Shown: piece after piece, positions 7,165 to 15,140 of the stretch
Position numbering within the stretch: the stretch's first letter is position 1
Layout: each line of letters opens with the position of its first letter
Virus record (IMG/VR): IMGVR_UViG_3300021963_000359
Location: 1 to 35,803 of that record
Direction: 5' to 3' (one strand)
Length of the DNA: 35,803 nucleotides
From: a virus
Position numbers and translations under genes: made by a program
Notes under the pieces: model-generated
What the model was told of the DNA's origin: nothing
Databases searched by the model: none
Seen by the model: only the letters and a program-made list of their open reading frames with translations

Positions 7165-9465
7165 ATGTCCAAGCCTATTCTTATTTCGAAAAGAGATGGT
7201 AACAAAGAGGAACTCAACCTCGATAAAATTCACAAAGTAGTATTTCACGCATGTGAGGGTATTAGTGGCGTAAGTCCTAGCGAAGTTGAAATTAAAAGTC
7301 ATATTCAATTTTATAACGGCATTAATAGTAGCGATATCCAAGAGACATTAATTAAATCAGCTGCCGATCTTATCACAGAAGAAACACCTAATTATCAATA
7401 TGTAGCCGGACGTTTAATTGTGTATCATCTACGCAAACATGTTTATGGTGACTTTGAACCTCCTCATCTACTAAAAATTATTAACAACAATATCAAGAAG
7501 GGTTTTTACGATTCTGAAATCCTAGAGCTATATTCTGAAGATGACATTAATCAACTTAACGAGTATATTCAACACAGCCGTGACAATATGCTTACCTATG
7601 CCGCGATGGAACAATTCCGCGGGAAGTATCTAGTGCAAAATCGTGCAACAGGACAAATTTTTGAAACACCGCAAGTTGCATACATGATGATTAGTGCAAC
7701 ACTATTCAGCAAGTACCCTAAAGAAACACGTTTACAATTTGTTAAAGACTACTACGATGCTATCAGCACTTTTGACATCAGCTTACCTACTCCTGTTATG
7801 GCCGGTGTACGTACACCACAGCGCCAATTTAGTAGTTGTGTGCTAATTGAATCAGGTGATAGCTTAGACAGCATTAACGCAACATCTAGTGCGGTTGTTA
7901 AGTATGTTAGTCAGAAAGCTGGTATTGGTGTAGGCGCCGGCAGTATTCGTGCTATTGGTTCGCCTATTCGTAATGGCGACGCAACGCACACAGGTGTTAT
8001 TCCTTTCTTTAAACTATTCCAAGCGGCAGTTAAGAGTTGCAGTCAAGGCGGCGTTCGAGGCGGAGCCGCTACACTATACTATCCTATTTGGCATCTTGAA
8101 ATCGAGGATATGTTAGTTCTTAAGAACAACAAAGGTACAGAAGATAATCGTGTACGTCAAATGGACTATGGTGTACAGTTTAACAAGCTAATGTATGAGC
8201 GCCTAATTACCGGTGGTGACATTACACTTTTCTCTCCACACGATGTTCCAGAAATGTATAATGCATTCTTTAATGATCAAGACAAGTTTAGAGAACTTTA
8301 TGAAACAGCTGAACGCAATACACGTCTACGTAAAAAGACTGTAAAAGCAATTGATTTATTCAGTGCATTCGTAACAGAGCGTAAAGACACAGGACGTATC
8401 TACTTAATGAATGTTGACCACGCTAATACACATGGCGCATTTAAGGAAGACGTTGCACCTATTAAACAAAGTAACCTTTGCTGTGAAATTAACTTACCTA
8501 CTAAACCTCTAAATGACATTAATGACAGAGAAGGTGAAATCAGTCTTTGCACATTAAGTGCAATCAACTGGGGTAATATTAAGAGCCCAACAGATTTTGA
8601 AAAGCCATGTGAATTAGCAGTACGTGCTTTGGACGAACTACTTGATTATCAAAGCTATCCTGTAATCGCCGCCGAACTAAGCACAATGAATCGCAGACCA
8701 TTAGGCATTGGCATTATTAATTTTGCATATTGGCTAGCTAAGAATGATTCTAATTATCAAAATCCTAAATTAGATTTAGTTGATGAATGGGCAGAAGCAT
8801 GGAGTTATTATCTAATTAAGGCTAGCGTGAAGCTAGCTCAAGAAAAGGGCGCATGTCCTAAGAGTAACGAAACTAAGTACAGCGATGGTGTTACTCCTAA
8901 CATGACTTATAAGCGTGAACTAGACGAACTAGTTAAGCACAAAGAGCGCATGGACTGGAAGTCATTACGCAAAGACCTTAAGCAGTACGGTGTACGCAAT
9001 AGTACGCTAATGGCACTAATGCCAGCAGAAACGTCTGCACAGATTAGTAACAGTACCAATGGCATTGAACCTCCGCGTAGTTATGTTAGTATCAAAGGCA
9101 GTAAGCACGGACAATTAAAGCAAGTTGTACCAGGTTATCCGCGTCTTAAGAACAAGTATGATTTACTATGGAATCAAAAGAGTCCGGAAGGGTATTTAAA
9201 GATTTGTGCAGTTTTGCAGAAATACATAGATCAAGGTATTAGTGTAAACACAAGTTATAATCCTCAGCACTTTGAGGATGAAAAAATCCCAATGAGCGTA
9301 TTGTTACAACATATCGTTATGTTTTACAAATATGGTGGAAAGCAATTATACTACAATAACACATTCGATGGCCAAGGTGAAGTAGATGTTGAAAAGCTAT
9401 CTACTCCCGTTGCTCTTGACAACGCTGTTGTCGAAGAAGATGATTGCGATAGTTGCAAAATTTAA
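7165..9465 (+). CDS. nrdA: Class Ia ribonucleoside-diphosphate reductase, alpha subunit
   Basis: The enzyme reduces ribonucleoside diphosphates to deoxy forms for phage DNA synthesis. At 766 residues it is collinear with E. coli NrdA: an N-terminal ATP-cone (residues 1-95) for allosteric activity control, the redox pair Cys225 (SSCVLIE) and Cys462 (SLCTLSA), and the radical site Asn437-Cys439-Glu441 (NLCCEI). The C-terminal tail DDCDSCKI carries the mobile Cys pair that hands electrons from glutaredoxin to the active site. All key residues are present. It is preceded by AGGAAAG and starts an operon of nrdA, nrdB and glutaredoxin driven by a sigma70-type promoter, fitting early expression. Confidence 0.97.
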   Translation: MSKPILISKRDGNKEELNLDKIHKVVFHACEGISGVSPSEVEIKSHIQFYNGINSSDIQETLIKSAADLITEETPNYQYVAGRLIVYHLRKHVYGDFEPPHLLKIINNNIKKGFYDSEILELYSEDDINQLNEYIQHSRDNMLTYAAMEQFRGKYLVQNRATGQIFETPQVAYMMISATLFSKYPKETRLQFVKDYYDAISTFDISLPTPVMAGVRTPQRQFSSCVLIESGDSLDSINATSSAVVKYVSQKAGIGVGAGSIRAIGSPIRNGDATHTGVIPFFKLFQAAVKSCSQGGVRGGAATLYYPIWHLEIEDMLVLKNNKGTEDNRVRQMDYGVQFNKLMYERLITGGDITLFSPHDVPEMYNAFFNDQDKFRELYETAERNTRLRKKTVKAIDLFSAFVTERKDTGRIYLMNVDHANTHGAFKEDVAPIKQSNLCCEINLPTKPLNDINDREGEISLCTLSAINWGNIKSPTDFEKPCELAVRALDELLDYQSYPVIAAELSTMNRRPLGIGIINFAYWLAKNDSNYQNPKLDLVDEWAEAWSYYLIKASVKLAQEKGACPKSNETKYSDGVTPNMTYKRELDELVKHKERMDWKSLRKDLKQYGVRNSTLMALMPAETSAQISNSTNGIEPPRSYVSIKGSKHGQLKQVVPGYPRLKNKYDLLWNQKSPEGYLKICAVLQKYIDQGISVNTSYNPQHFEDEKIPMSVLLQHIVMFYKYGGKQLYYNNTFDGQGEVDVEKLSTPVALDNAVVEEDDCDSCKI

Positions 9466-9486
9466 ATTAAGTAGGAAAAATTAAGT

Positions 9487-10623
9487 ATGAGTATTTCTGT
9501 CTATAACTCTAAAAACACAAGGAATCACACAGACGCTAAAATGTTTCTAGATGACTCGGGTGGAGTCACTATGCAACGCTACGATGTTTTAAAATATCGT
9601 CAATTTGATAAAATTACTGAAAAACAGTTGGGCTTTTTTTGGAGGCCTGAAGAAGTTGATATTATTCGTGATGCTAAAGATTTTAAAGACTTAACTGATC
9701 ACGAACAGCATATTTTTACAAGTAATTTGAAGCGTCAGATTTTACTAGACAGTGTGCAGGGCCGTAGTCCTAACTTGGCTTTTCTTCCTCTAGTTAGTAT
9801 TCCTGAACTAGAAACATGGATTGAAACTTGGTCATTTAGCGAAACTATCCATAGTCGTAGCTATACACATATCATTCGTAATATCTATTCTGATCCTAGC
9901 AAGGTATTTGATGAAATGTCATCAATGCCAGAAATTATCAATTGTGCAGATAGCATTAGTAGAAATTATGACAAGCTAATTGAAATGTCATCTTGGTATA
10001 ATCTTCTTGGCGCAGGTACACACACTGTTAATGGTAAGAAGGTTGTTGTTGATTTATATGAACTAAAGAAGCAACTATGGTTATGCCTAATGAGTGTTAA
10101 CATTTTAGAAGGTGTACGTTTTTACGTTAGCTTTGCATGTAGTTGGGCGTTTGCTGAACTAAAGAAGATGGAAGGCAATGCTAAGATTATTAAGCTAATT
10201 GCTCGAGATGAAAACGTACACTTAGCAAGCACTCAACAATTACTAAAGTTACTGCCGCAAGATGATGCAGATTTTGTTAAAATTGCTAAAGAGTGCGAAG
10301 GACACGCACTAGAAATGTTCATGGAAGCTGTTGAACAAGAAAAGGCTTGGGCCGAGTATTTGTTTAAAGATGGTAGCATGATCGGGCTTAATGCAGAACT
10401 ACTAAAGCAATATGTAGAATGGATCGCCGCACGTAGAATGCGTTCAGTTGGTCTTACTGCACCTTACAGCACAAGTGCTAGCAATCCTCTACCTTGGACA
10501 CAAAAGTGGATCAGTGGCGGCGAAGTGCAAGTTGCACCGCAAGAAACAGAAATCACCAGTTATGTTATTGGTGGTACAAAACAAGACGTAACAGAAGACA
10601 CATTCAAAGGATTCAGCTTATAA
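9487..10623 (+). CDS. nrdB: Class Ia ribonucleoside-diphosphate reductase, beta subunit
   Basis: This 378-residue protein houses the diiron-tyrosyl radical cofactor that starts catalysis in NrdA. Visible ligand motifs are [15 protein letters not shown] (the ExxH pair followed by the radical Tyr), [12 protein letters not shown], and ARDENVHL (the second ExxH). The length and motif order match class Ia NrdB. It follows nrdA by 21 bases, with AGTAGGA as ribosome binding site, and the glutaredoxin gene follows after 1 base. The C-terminal end, which docks onto NrdA, is present ([10 protein letters not shown]). Nothing appears damaged. Confidence 0.96.
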   Translation: MSISVYNSKNTRNHTDAKMFLDDSGGVTMQRYDVLKYRQFDKITEKQLGFFWRPEEVDIIRDAKDFKDLTDHEQHIFTSNLKRQILLDSVQGRSPNLAFLPLVSIPELETWIETWSFSETIHSRSYTHIIRNIYSDPSKVFDEMSSMPEIINCADSISRNYDKLIEMSSWYNLLGAGTHTVNGKKVVVDLYELKKQLWLCLMSVNILEGVRFYVSFACSWAFAELKKMEGNAKIIKLIARDENVHLASTQQLLKLLPQDDADFVKIAKECEGHALEMFMEAVEQEKAWAEYLFKDGSMIGLNAELLKQYVEWIAARRMRSVGLTAPYSTSASNPLPWTQKWISGGEVQVAPQETEITSYVIGGTKQDVTEDTFKGFSL

Positions 10624-10624
10624 T

Positions 10625-10891
10625 ATGCTTACATTATATTCAAAAAACAATTGCGCTTATTGCTTACAAGCAAAGGCCTTATTAAAAAATAATGATATCC
10701 CTTTTGAAGAAGTGAATATCGAAACAAACACATCAGCAAGAGATTTCATTTTATCTGAAGGACATAGAACTATGCCACAGGTATATAAAGCTGGTAAACT
10801 TTTTGTAGAAGGCGGTTTCACCGGACTTCAAAAATTAGGGGTCGACGATATCAAAACAAAATTAGGATTGGGTAGTTTAGGCTCACTATAA
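10625..10891 (+). CDS. grx: Glutaredoxin
   Basis: This 88-residue protein has a thioredoxin fold with the dithiol active site C10-A-Y-C13 near the N-terminus, after the first beta strand (MLTLYSKNN), and the conserved cis-proline motif TMPQV around residue 58. A GG pair at residues 69-70 (VEGGFTGL) matches the glutathione-binding region. It most likely reduces the C-terminal Cys pair of the phage ribonucleotide reductase, the role of the corresponding small thiol protein in T4. It starts 1 base after nrdB, so it is translationally coupled. Confidence 0.93.
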   Translation: MLTLYSKNNCAYCLQAKALLKNNDIPFEEVNIETNTSARDFILSEGHRTMPQVYKAGKLFVEGGFTGLQKLGVDDIKTKLGLGSLGSL

Positions 10892-10907
10892 AATAGGAAA
10901 CACACAT

Positions 10908-11225
10908 ATGTACAACACAATAGAATTATTAAGCAAAGTAGTTACTTTAAAAACAATCAAAGGCGATGAAATTATTGCCCGCCTTATAGGTGTTGATGAA
11001 GAAACAAATACGTTAACATTAGAGTATCCTAAGATTGTTGTTGTCGCTGGCGACACTGTTGTTCTAGCACCCTTTGCACTAACTGCTAGAGCTGATATAG
11101 TTATTTCTGAAGCAAAACAATATCTAGCAGTAATGGAATCGATTGAAAGCACTGTTAACGATTATAACGATCTTATCAAAGAGCAAAAACAGCTAGAAAA
11201 AGAAGATGCTGAAGAAACGGCATAA
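10908..11225 (+). CDS. Conserved phage protein, possibly Sm-like
   Basis: This 105-residue protein has an N-terminal beta-rich half in which LKTIKGDEIIARLIGVDEETNTLTL resembles an Sm/Hfq strand pattern: a strand, a Gly-Asp turn, a long bent strand, then D-x-x-T-N-x-L. The C-terminal third is an acidic, charged helix (EQKQLEKEDAEE). It is the fourth gene of the nrd operon, preceded by AGGAAA. An RNA-binding, Hfq-like role would be attractive but rests only on this pattern; it could equally be an unrelated beta-barrel. Its 3' end carries a late promoter for the PAAR gene. Confidence 0.65.
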   Translation: MYNTIELLSKVVTLKTIKGDEIIARLIGVDEETNTLTLEYPKIVVVAGDTVVLAPFALTARADIVISEAKQYLAVMESIESTVNDYNDLIKEQKQLEKEDAEETA

Positions 11226-11228
11226 ATA
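11221..11228 (+). promoter_or_regulatory. T4-type late promoter (CATAAATA) of the PAAR gene
   Basis: CATAAATA overlaps the end of the preceding gene and is followed by only 5 bases before the ATG at 11234. That places the transcription start at or next to the A of the ATG. No Shine-Dalgarno sequence is visible, so a leaderless late mRNA is likely. The same 5-base spacing occurs at 30436 on the other strand. Confidence 0.65.
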
Positions 11229-11233
11229 AGAAT

Positions 11234-11509
11234 ATGCCAGCACTAGGTTTAGTAACAAAAAGTTTAGTAGGACCAGGTACCGATCTGGGTCCTGGCGCAC
11301 CTACAGTATTCGCAGAAGGCCTGAATGTTAGTGTTGTCGACGATACCGTGAGCCCTCACGGTGCAGCACCGCACACAAAATCTATTATCAAAACCGGCAG
11401 CGGTACAGTATATGCAAACGGTAAGCGTGTGGTAGTAGCACAAATAAGTGTAGCGTCTTGCGGACACATTGTAAATACCGGTGCAGGAACAGTATTTGTA
11501 GGTTCATAA
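11234..11509 (+). CDS. PAAR-domain baseplate spike-tip protein
   Basis: This 91-residue protein has the repetitive Gly-rich beta pattern of PAAR proteins (TGSGTVYANGK, NTGAGTVFVGS), which form the sharp, metal-bound tip of the T4 central spike (gp5.4) and of type VI secretion spikes. Putative metal ligands His42, His47, Cys76 and His78 give the typical three-His, one-Cys set. The protein is a bare PAAR domain with no effector extension, as expected for a phage tip. It has its own late promoter and is followed after 9 bases by a radical SAM gene. Confidence 0.88.
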   Translation: MPALGLVTKSLVGPGTDLGPGAPTVFAEGLNVSVVDDTVSPHGAAPHTKSIIKTGSGTVYANGKRVVVAQISVASCGHIVNTGAGTVFVGS

Positions 11510-11518
11510 GGTTTTATT

Positions 11519-12532
11519 GTGGTTCAACTGATATCAGTTAAAGGTCCCCACGCAAGACAACCTCATAGCCCAATCCGTGTACAATGGAACATGGGCAATC
11601 AATGCAACTTTACATGTGAATATTGTCCTCCCGTTTTACATGACGGGACAAAACCATGGTTGCCTTTAGAATCATATATAACTGCGGTTGACCGTATATG
11701 CAGTCATTACGCTGATATAGGTAAAAGTGTACACTTTGAACTTATTGGTGGCGAAGTAACAGTCATGGCTGGCTTCGAAGATATTATACGCAAAATTAAT
11801 GAATATGGGTGTAGTAGTGTAGCATTTACTAATGCTAGCCGTACAATTAATTGGTGGAGCAAAGCAAAACATTATCTCAATGGTGTAGTTATAACATGGC
11901 ATCCACAGAGCATGGATAAACAGCATTTAATTGATGTTATTAACGAAATCAAAGATTATGTCAACATAGATATTAATATTGCTGGCATTGGAGGCAGAGT
12001 TGATGAGCTTGGTAACACAGTTGAGGAATTACGTGAACTGTTTAAAGACTGCCAAAAAAATAACTATAATAATGTAAGTATCTGCGTAAAGACTATGTAT
12101 AAAAAGTTACTTGGTCGCGATAGTAAACAAGAAACATATTGGCCTTATACTGACTACGAACTAGAAATTATTAAGAGACCAGGCATTAAACCTATACCAA
12201 TGCCAATGCCAAATCCAGATCAACCTGTGTTTGAGCCAGACCCAAGAGATTGGATGACAGAATTTTTATATGATAACGGCGAAGCAAAATATGTACAAAG
12301 CCATCAAATTATAAATGAGGGCTTGAATAAGTTTAAAGGTATGAGTTGTTATTTAGGATTCGAAAGTCTTACTATTGATGCAAGCGGCGACATCTATAGT
12401 AGTTGGTGCGGTGCCAAACATTTTGGTAATATAGCTAAATTAGAAAGCTGGGAGTTACCAAAGAGCTTAACAGTATGTCCTTATGACTTTTGTAATAATA
12501 TATCAGATATCGCTATTAGTAAGATTGGCTAA
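11519..12532 (+). CDS. Radical SAM protein with SPASM-like C-terminal cysteines
   Basis: A GTG-started protein of 337 residues. Cys29, Cys33 and Cys36 (CNFTCEYC) form the CxxxCxxC motif that binds the [4Fe-4S] cluster used to cleave S-adenosylmethionine. The motif IGGEVT at about residues 76-81 corresponds to the GGE SAM-binding motif. The C-terminal region has further Cys (MSCYLGF, SSWCGAK, TVCPYDFCNN) in a SPASM/twitch-like spacing that probably binds an auxiliary cluster, typical of enzymes that modify peptides or proteins. It is adjacent to the PAAR gene and ends 30 bases inside a convergent gene. Substrate unknown; modification of a phage or host protein is a plausible inference. Confidence 0.85.
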   Translation: MVQLISVKGPHARQPHSPIRVQWNMGNQCNFTCEYCPPVLHDGTKPWLPLESYITAVDRICSHYADIGKSVHFELIGGEVTVMAGFEDIIRKINEYGCSSVAFTNASRTINWWSKAKHYLNGVVITWHPQSMDKQHLIDVINEIKDYVNIDINIAGIGGRVDELGNTVEELRELFKDCQKNNYNNVSICVKTMYKKLLGRDSKQETYWPYTDYELEIIKRPGIKPIPMPMPNPDQPVFEPDPRDWMTEFLYDNGEAKYVQSHQIINEGLNKFKGMSCYLGFESLTIDASGDIYSSWCGAKHFGNIAKLESWELPKSLTVCPYDFCNNISDIAISKIG

Positions 12533-13489
12533 GATATCTAAAATATCTTTATTGTAAATATTATTTTTTTCATCAAGATATAAAAGAATTTTATTTATAG
12601 CTGAAAGTACATATTTAAATTCTTCTCGTATTGATCCTCTGTCTGTAATGTTAGTAATAGATAGATTCCAATCTGTGCATAATGCATTAGAAAAAATCTG
12701 ATGTAATGCAAACGAAGGAAATACATCACCCGTTACACTTATACTGATATCATTATCATAAGTGTGCTTTTCTACAAGTTTATAAACTGTTGGATTGTTT
12801 AATATATTTCTACCTTCTATAGGTTTTACAAATTGTACTAAACTGTTGTATCCAAGCACAGTTTTATGTAAACTATTTGTTTGGTTACTGATATTTTCTT
12901 TATTAGCATACACGTCATATAACCACTTTCCTTTACTATCTACAATAGGCGAAAATCCGTCAGGATGGATAGATACACCGTTATTAATTTTTAAATTACA
13001 ATTTATAGAGTTACAAAAATCTGTTATTTCAGCTAATTGATGTAGATTGTGGTTGTATGTATAAAACTCTATTTGCACACCACACGATAATTTTTTTAAA
13101 TTGCTACTAATTAAATCCCAATCAGAATCTAACACAATTTTATCACATAATTCGTTTATTCCAAATAGAGGTACTACAACGAATGATTTTTTATTGTTTA
13201 AGGTATCGATAATACTATCATTATTAAAATTTAGATTTGTATTTACAATACTTTTGCCTGTTTCTATTTTATATAAAATTTCTATAAAATTACTATGTAA
13301 GCAAGGATCGCCGAAAATGGATATAAAGTTAGTGGTCTCTGTTAACTTACTTATGGTACTTAAAACAGTATCTGTATCTAATTCTAAATCAGGATAATTT
13401 CTTCTTCCAAATCGATGTTGTATCCACTGTGCTTGTGGGCCTACAGCATTGTATATATTGTTTTTAGTTGTGAGATCTATATTAATCAT
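12503..13489 (-). CDS. Radical-SAM-like protein lacking the cluster cysteines
   Basis: This 328-residue, very AT-rich and Asn/Ile/Lys-rich protein has the layout of a small radical SAM/SPASM protein: an N-terminal strand region, then FISIFGDPCLHSNFIEIL at about residues 54-71, which resembles the GGEP...H..F.EIL segment of radical SAM enzymes. However, it has no CxxxCxxC motif at the N-terminus, so it should not bind the catalytic cluster. It may be a degenerate partner or substrate-binding subunit. Its 3' end overlaps the preceding radical SAM gene by 30 bases, tail to tail, and its start codon directly abuts a terminator hairpin. No Shine-Dalgarno sequence is visible. Fold assignment is tentative. 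Confidence 0.65.
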   Translation of the reverse strand: MINIDLTTKNNIYNAVGPQAQWIQHRFGRRNYPDLELDTDTVLSTISKLTETTNFISIFGDPCLHSNFIEILYKIETGKSIVNTNLNFNNDSIIDTLNNKKSFVVVPLFGINELCDKIVLDSDWDLISSNLKKLSCGVQIEFYTYNHNLHQLAEITDFCNSINCNLKINNGVSIHPDGFSPIVDSKGKWLYDVYANKENISNQTNSLHKTVLGYNSLVQFVKPIEGRNILNNPTVYKLVEKHTYDNDISISVTGDVFPSFALHQIFSNALCTDWNLSITNITDRGSIREEFKYVLSAINKILLYLDEKNNIYNKDILDILANLTNSDI

Positions 13490-13525
13490 AAAAAAACCGT
13501 GCTAAGTATTTAACACGGTTTTTTT
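13490..13525 (-). terminator. Bidirectional Rho-independent terminator
   Basis: On the plus strand, A-run plus CCGTG at 13490-13501 pairs with CACGG plus T-run at 13514-13525, with a 12-base loop. On the minus strand it lies 22 bases after the subtilisin stop and ends in seven T immediately before the ATG of the next minus-strand gene at 13489. It should stop subtilisin transcripts, leaving the downstream gene dependent on read-through or on a weak late-like element (TTAAATAC) in the loop. Confidence 0.8.
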
Positions 13526-13547
13526 AATTTGAAACAAAAAAATGATA

Positions 13548-15071
13548 TTATTTTTGTTGAGAGGATGGAGCTACCTGGAAAGAAACAACTTCATCATACA
13601 AATTGTTTTCTGCATCATAGTAATATTGAATAGCTTCTTCTAACTCTGAATCGGCACTATTATATAATCCAATCGAGTATTCTTCTACTACTGTTTTACC
13701 CGATACAGTACCAGCAATACCAAACAAGTATATGCCTGGCGCTAACGATTCATCAACCGCAGAAGTATTAACAGTTAAAATACCTGTTGTAAAATCAAGT
13801 GTTGCCCAAGTTGGTAATGGTGCGAAATCTAGAGTTCTAAAATCTTCGCCTAACTCTAAATTAAGCTCTAAGTCTTTAGTTGCAGTCTGGCCTCTTTGAA
13901 TGTTTAAAATTCTTCCGGAAGGTAAATTACCTAGTGAAGCCTGACCAATTAATGAAACTGTTACAAGTGATTTATATACATTTGCTGATGAAGTAGGTGC
14001 ATTTGGATCAAACGTTAAAAGATTTGCACCTACAAGATGGCCTTCTTGCAGAATAATTTCTTTAATTTGACTTGAAGTCTTAGTTGGTTGTAAGTTAGCC
14101 CATTGGATTGCAGCCCCGGCAGCGATTGCTGATGCTACACTTGTTCCTGATATTTCATTATAAGTATCCACACCACCGATTCCCGCACACGATACACTAA
14201 CACCTAAGGCGAAAATATCTAGAGCAGCACCATAGTTATTAAAATATGCTGTTGTTGGATTAGACCAAGGTACGTTTGTGAACGAAGTAACTACATAATC
14301 AGAATCCATAGCGCCAACTGTGATAACAGAATTTACCCCAGCTGGAGAATAATTATCAACATCGGATCCGTCATTACCAGCAGCGGCAACAACAACTAGA
14401 TTGCTAGCATTCATTTCTGTAATCTTGTTGTCTAAGAAATTGTTTTTTGGTGTTACCCAAGGCAAGCAAACAACTTTTACTTTAGTTGAATCGTTTGCAA
14501 TATGATGAGATAGAACAGCATCTAATGCATTTAAAATTTCGCCAATTGTTATACTTCCAGAACTAGTGTCAAATAATTTAATTACGTGTAAGACAGCGTT
14601 TTTAGAAATACCCTGTGTATTACCGATAATTAAACTAGACATAGCTGTTCCGTGACCGGAATTATCATCAAAGTTTCCAGCAAAGTTACTGTATAATAAG
14701 TTAACGTTTCTTCCATCAAATTGTTCATGCTCGCTGTAGATACCAGTATCAACAATATATACATGACCTGTGGCACCATTATCTAAAGGCTGATATACAG
14801 CATTCTGTGCACCTGGTGTGCTTGTGGATGCTAGGTGCCCTAAGTGGTTTTGGTTCAAATTTTGTAATGTTACTACAGTGGTAGCGTTTGTTTCAATTGA
14901 TTCATCGATCCCGCTAATACTAGCAAGTTGTTCGGAAGTTGCTTCAACATCAAAAGTCAGTGAAAAAGTATATGCTTTAACTATAGCAGCACCAGACGAT
15001 TCTATAGCCGCTTGTGCGGCCGCCTGGTTGGCGTATACTCCTGAATTTAGTGCGATTAAATATCTAGCCAT
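13548..15071 (-). CDS. Subtilisin-family (S8) serine protease with C-terminal Ig-like domain
   Basis: This 507-residue protein has an N-terminal inhibitor-I9-like propeptide (about residues 1-70) and a proteinase-K-type catalytic domain. The catalytic triad is complete: Asp108 (VDTGI), His140 (SGHGTAM) and Ser311 (GTSVASA), with oxyanion Asn233 (AAAGNDG). Residues 385-470 contain LPTWATLDFTTGILTV, typical of the cadherin-like putative Ig fold (He_PIG). There is no signal peptide, so it probably acts in the cell, on the virion, or after lysis. A late promoter precedes it, arguing for a virion component or late processing enzyme. It sits between two radical-SAM-type genes and a PP-loop gene. 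The protease assignment is secure; the target is unknown. Confidence 0.93.
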   Translation of the reverse strand: MARYLIALNSGVYANQAAAQAAIESSGAAIVKAYTFSLTFDVEATSEQLASISGIDESIETNATTVVTLQNLNQNHLGHLASTSTPGAQNAVYQPLDNGATGHVYIVDTGIYSEHEQFDGRNVNLLYSNFAGNFDDNSGHGTAMSSLIIGNTQGISKNAVLHVIKLFDTSSGSITIGEILNALDAVLSHHIANDSTKVKVVCLPWVTPKNNFLDNKITEMNASNLVVVAAAGNDGSDVDNYSPAGVNSVITVGAMDSDYVVTSFTNVPWSNPTTAYFNNYGAALDIFALGVSVSCAGIGGVDTYNEISGTSVASAIAAGAAIQWANLQPTKTSSQIKEIILQEGHLVGANLLTFDPNAPTSSANVYKSLVTVSLIGQASLGNLPSGRILNIQRGQTATKDLELNLELGEDFRTLDFAPLPTWATLDFTTGILTVNTSAVDESLAPGIYLFGIAGTVSGKTVVEEYSIGLYNSADSELEEAIQYYYDAENNLYDEVVSFQVAPSSQQK

Positions 15072-15109
15072 TTGTGCTCCATAATATGGTTATTTTACCA
15101 ACAAATTTA

Positions 15110-15123
15110 TATAAGTATTTATC
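15110..15123. promoter_or_regulatory. Overlapping divergent late promoters
   Basis: On the minus strand GATAAATA (complement of 15116-15123) lies 44 bases before the subtilisin ATG, whose Shine-Dalgarno is TATGGAG. On the plus strand TATAAGTA (15110-15117), one base off the late consensus, lies 23 bases before the GTG of the PP-loop gene. The two elements overlap, so use in one direction should compete with the other. Confidence 0.55.
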
Positions 15124-15134
15124 ATACTTAGGAG
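15113..15134 (+). promoter_or_regulatory. Leader hairpin and Shine-Dalgarno of the PP-loop gene
   Basis: AAGTAT (15113-15118) and ATACTT (15124-15129) form a perfect 6-bp stem with a 5-base loop, directly followed by AGGAG at 15130-15134. The GTG start follows after 6 bases. This is the same order (late-type promoter, short hairpin, Shine-Dalgarno) as at other late genes here. Confidence 0.5.
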
Positions 15135-15140
15135 TTTTAA

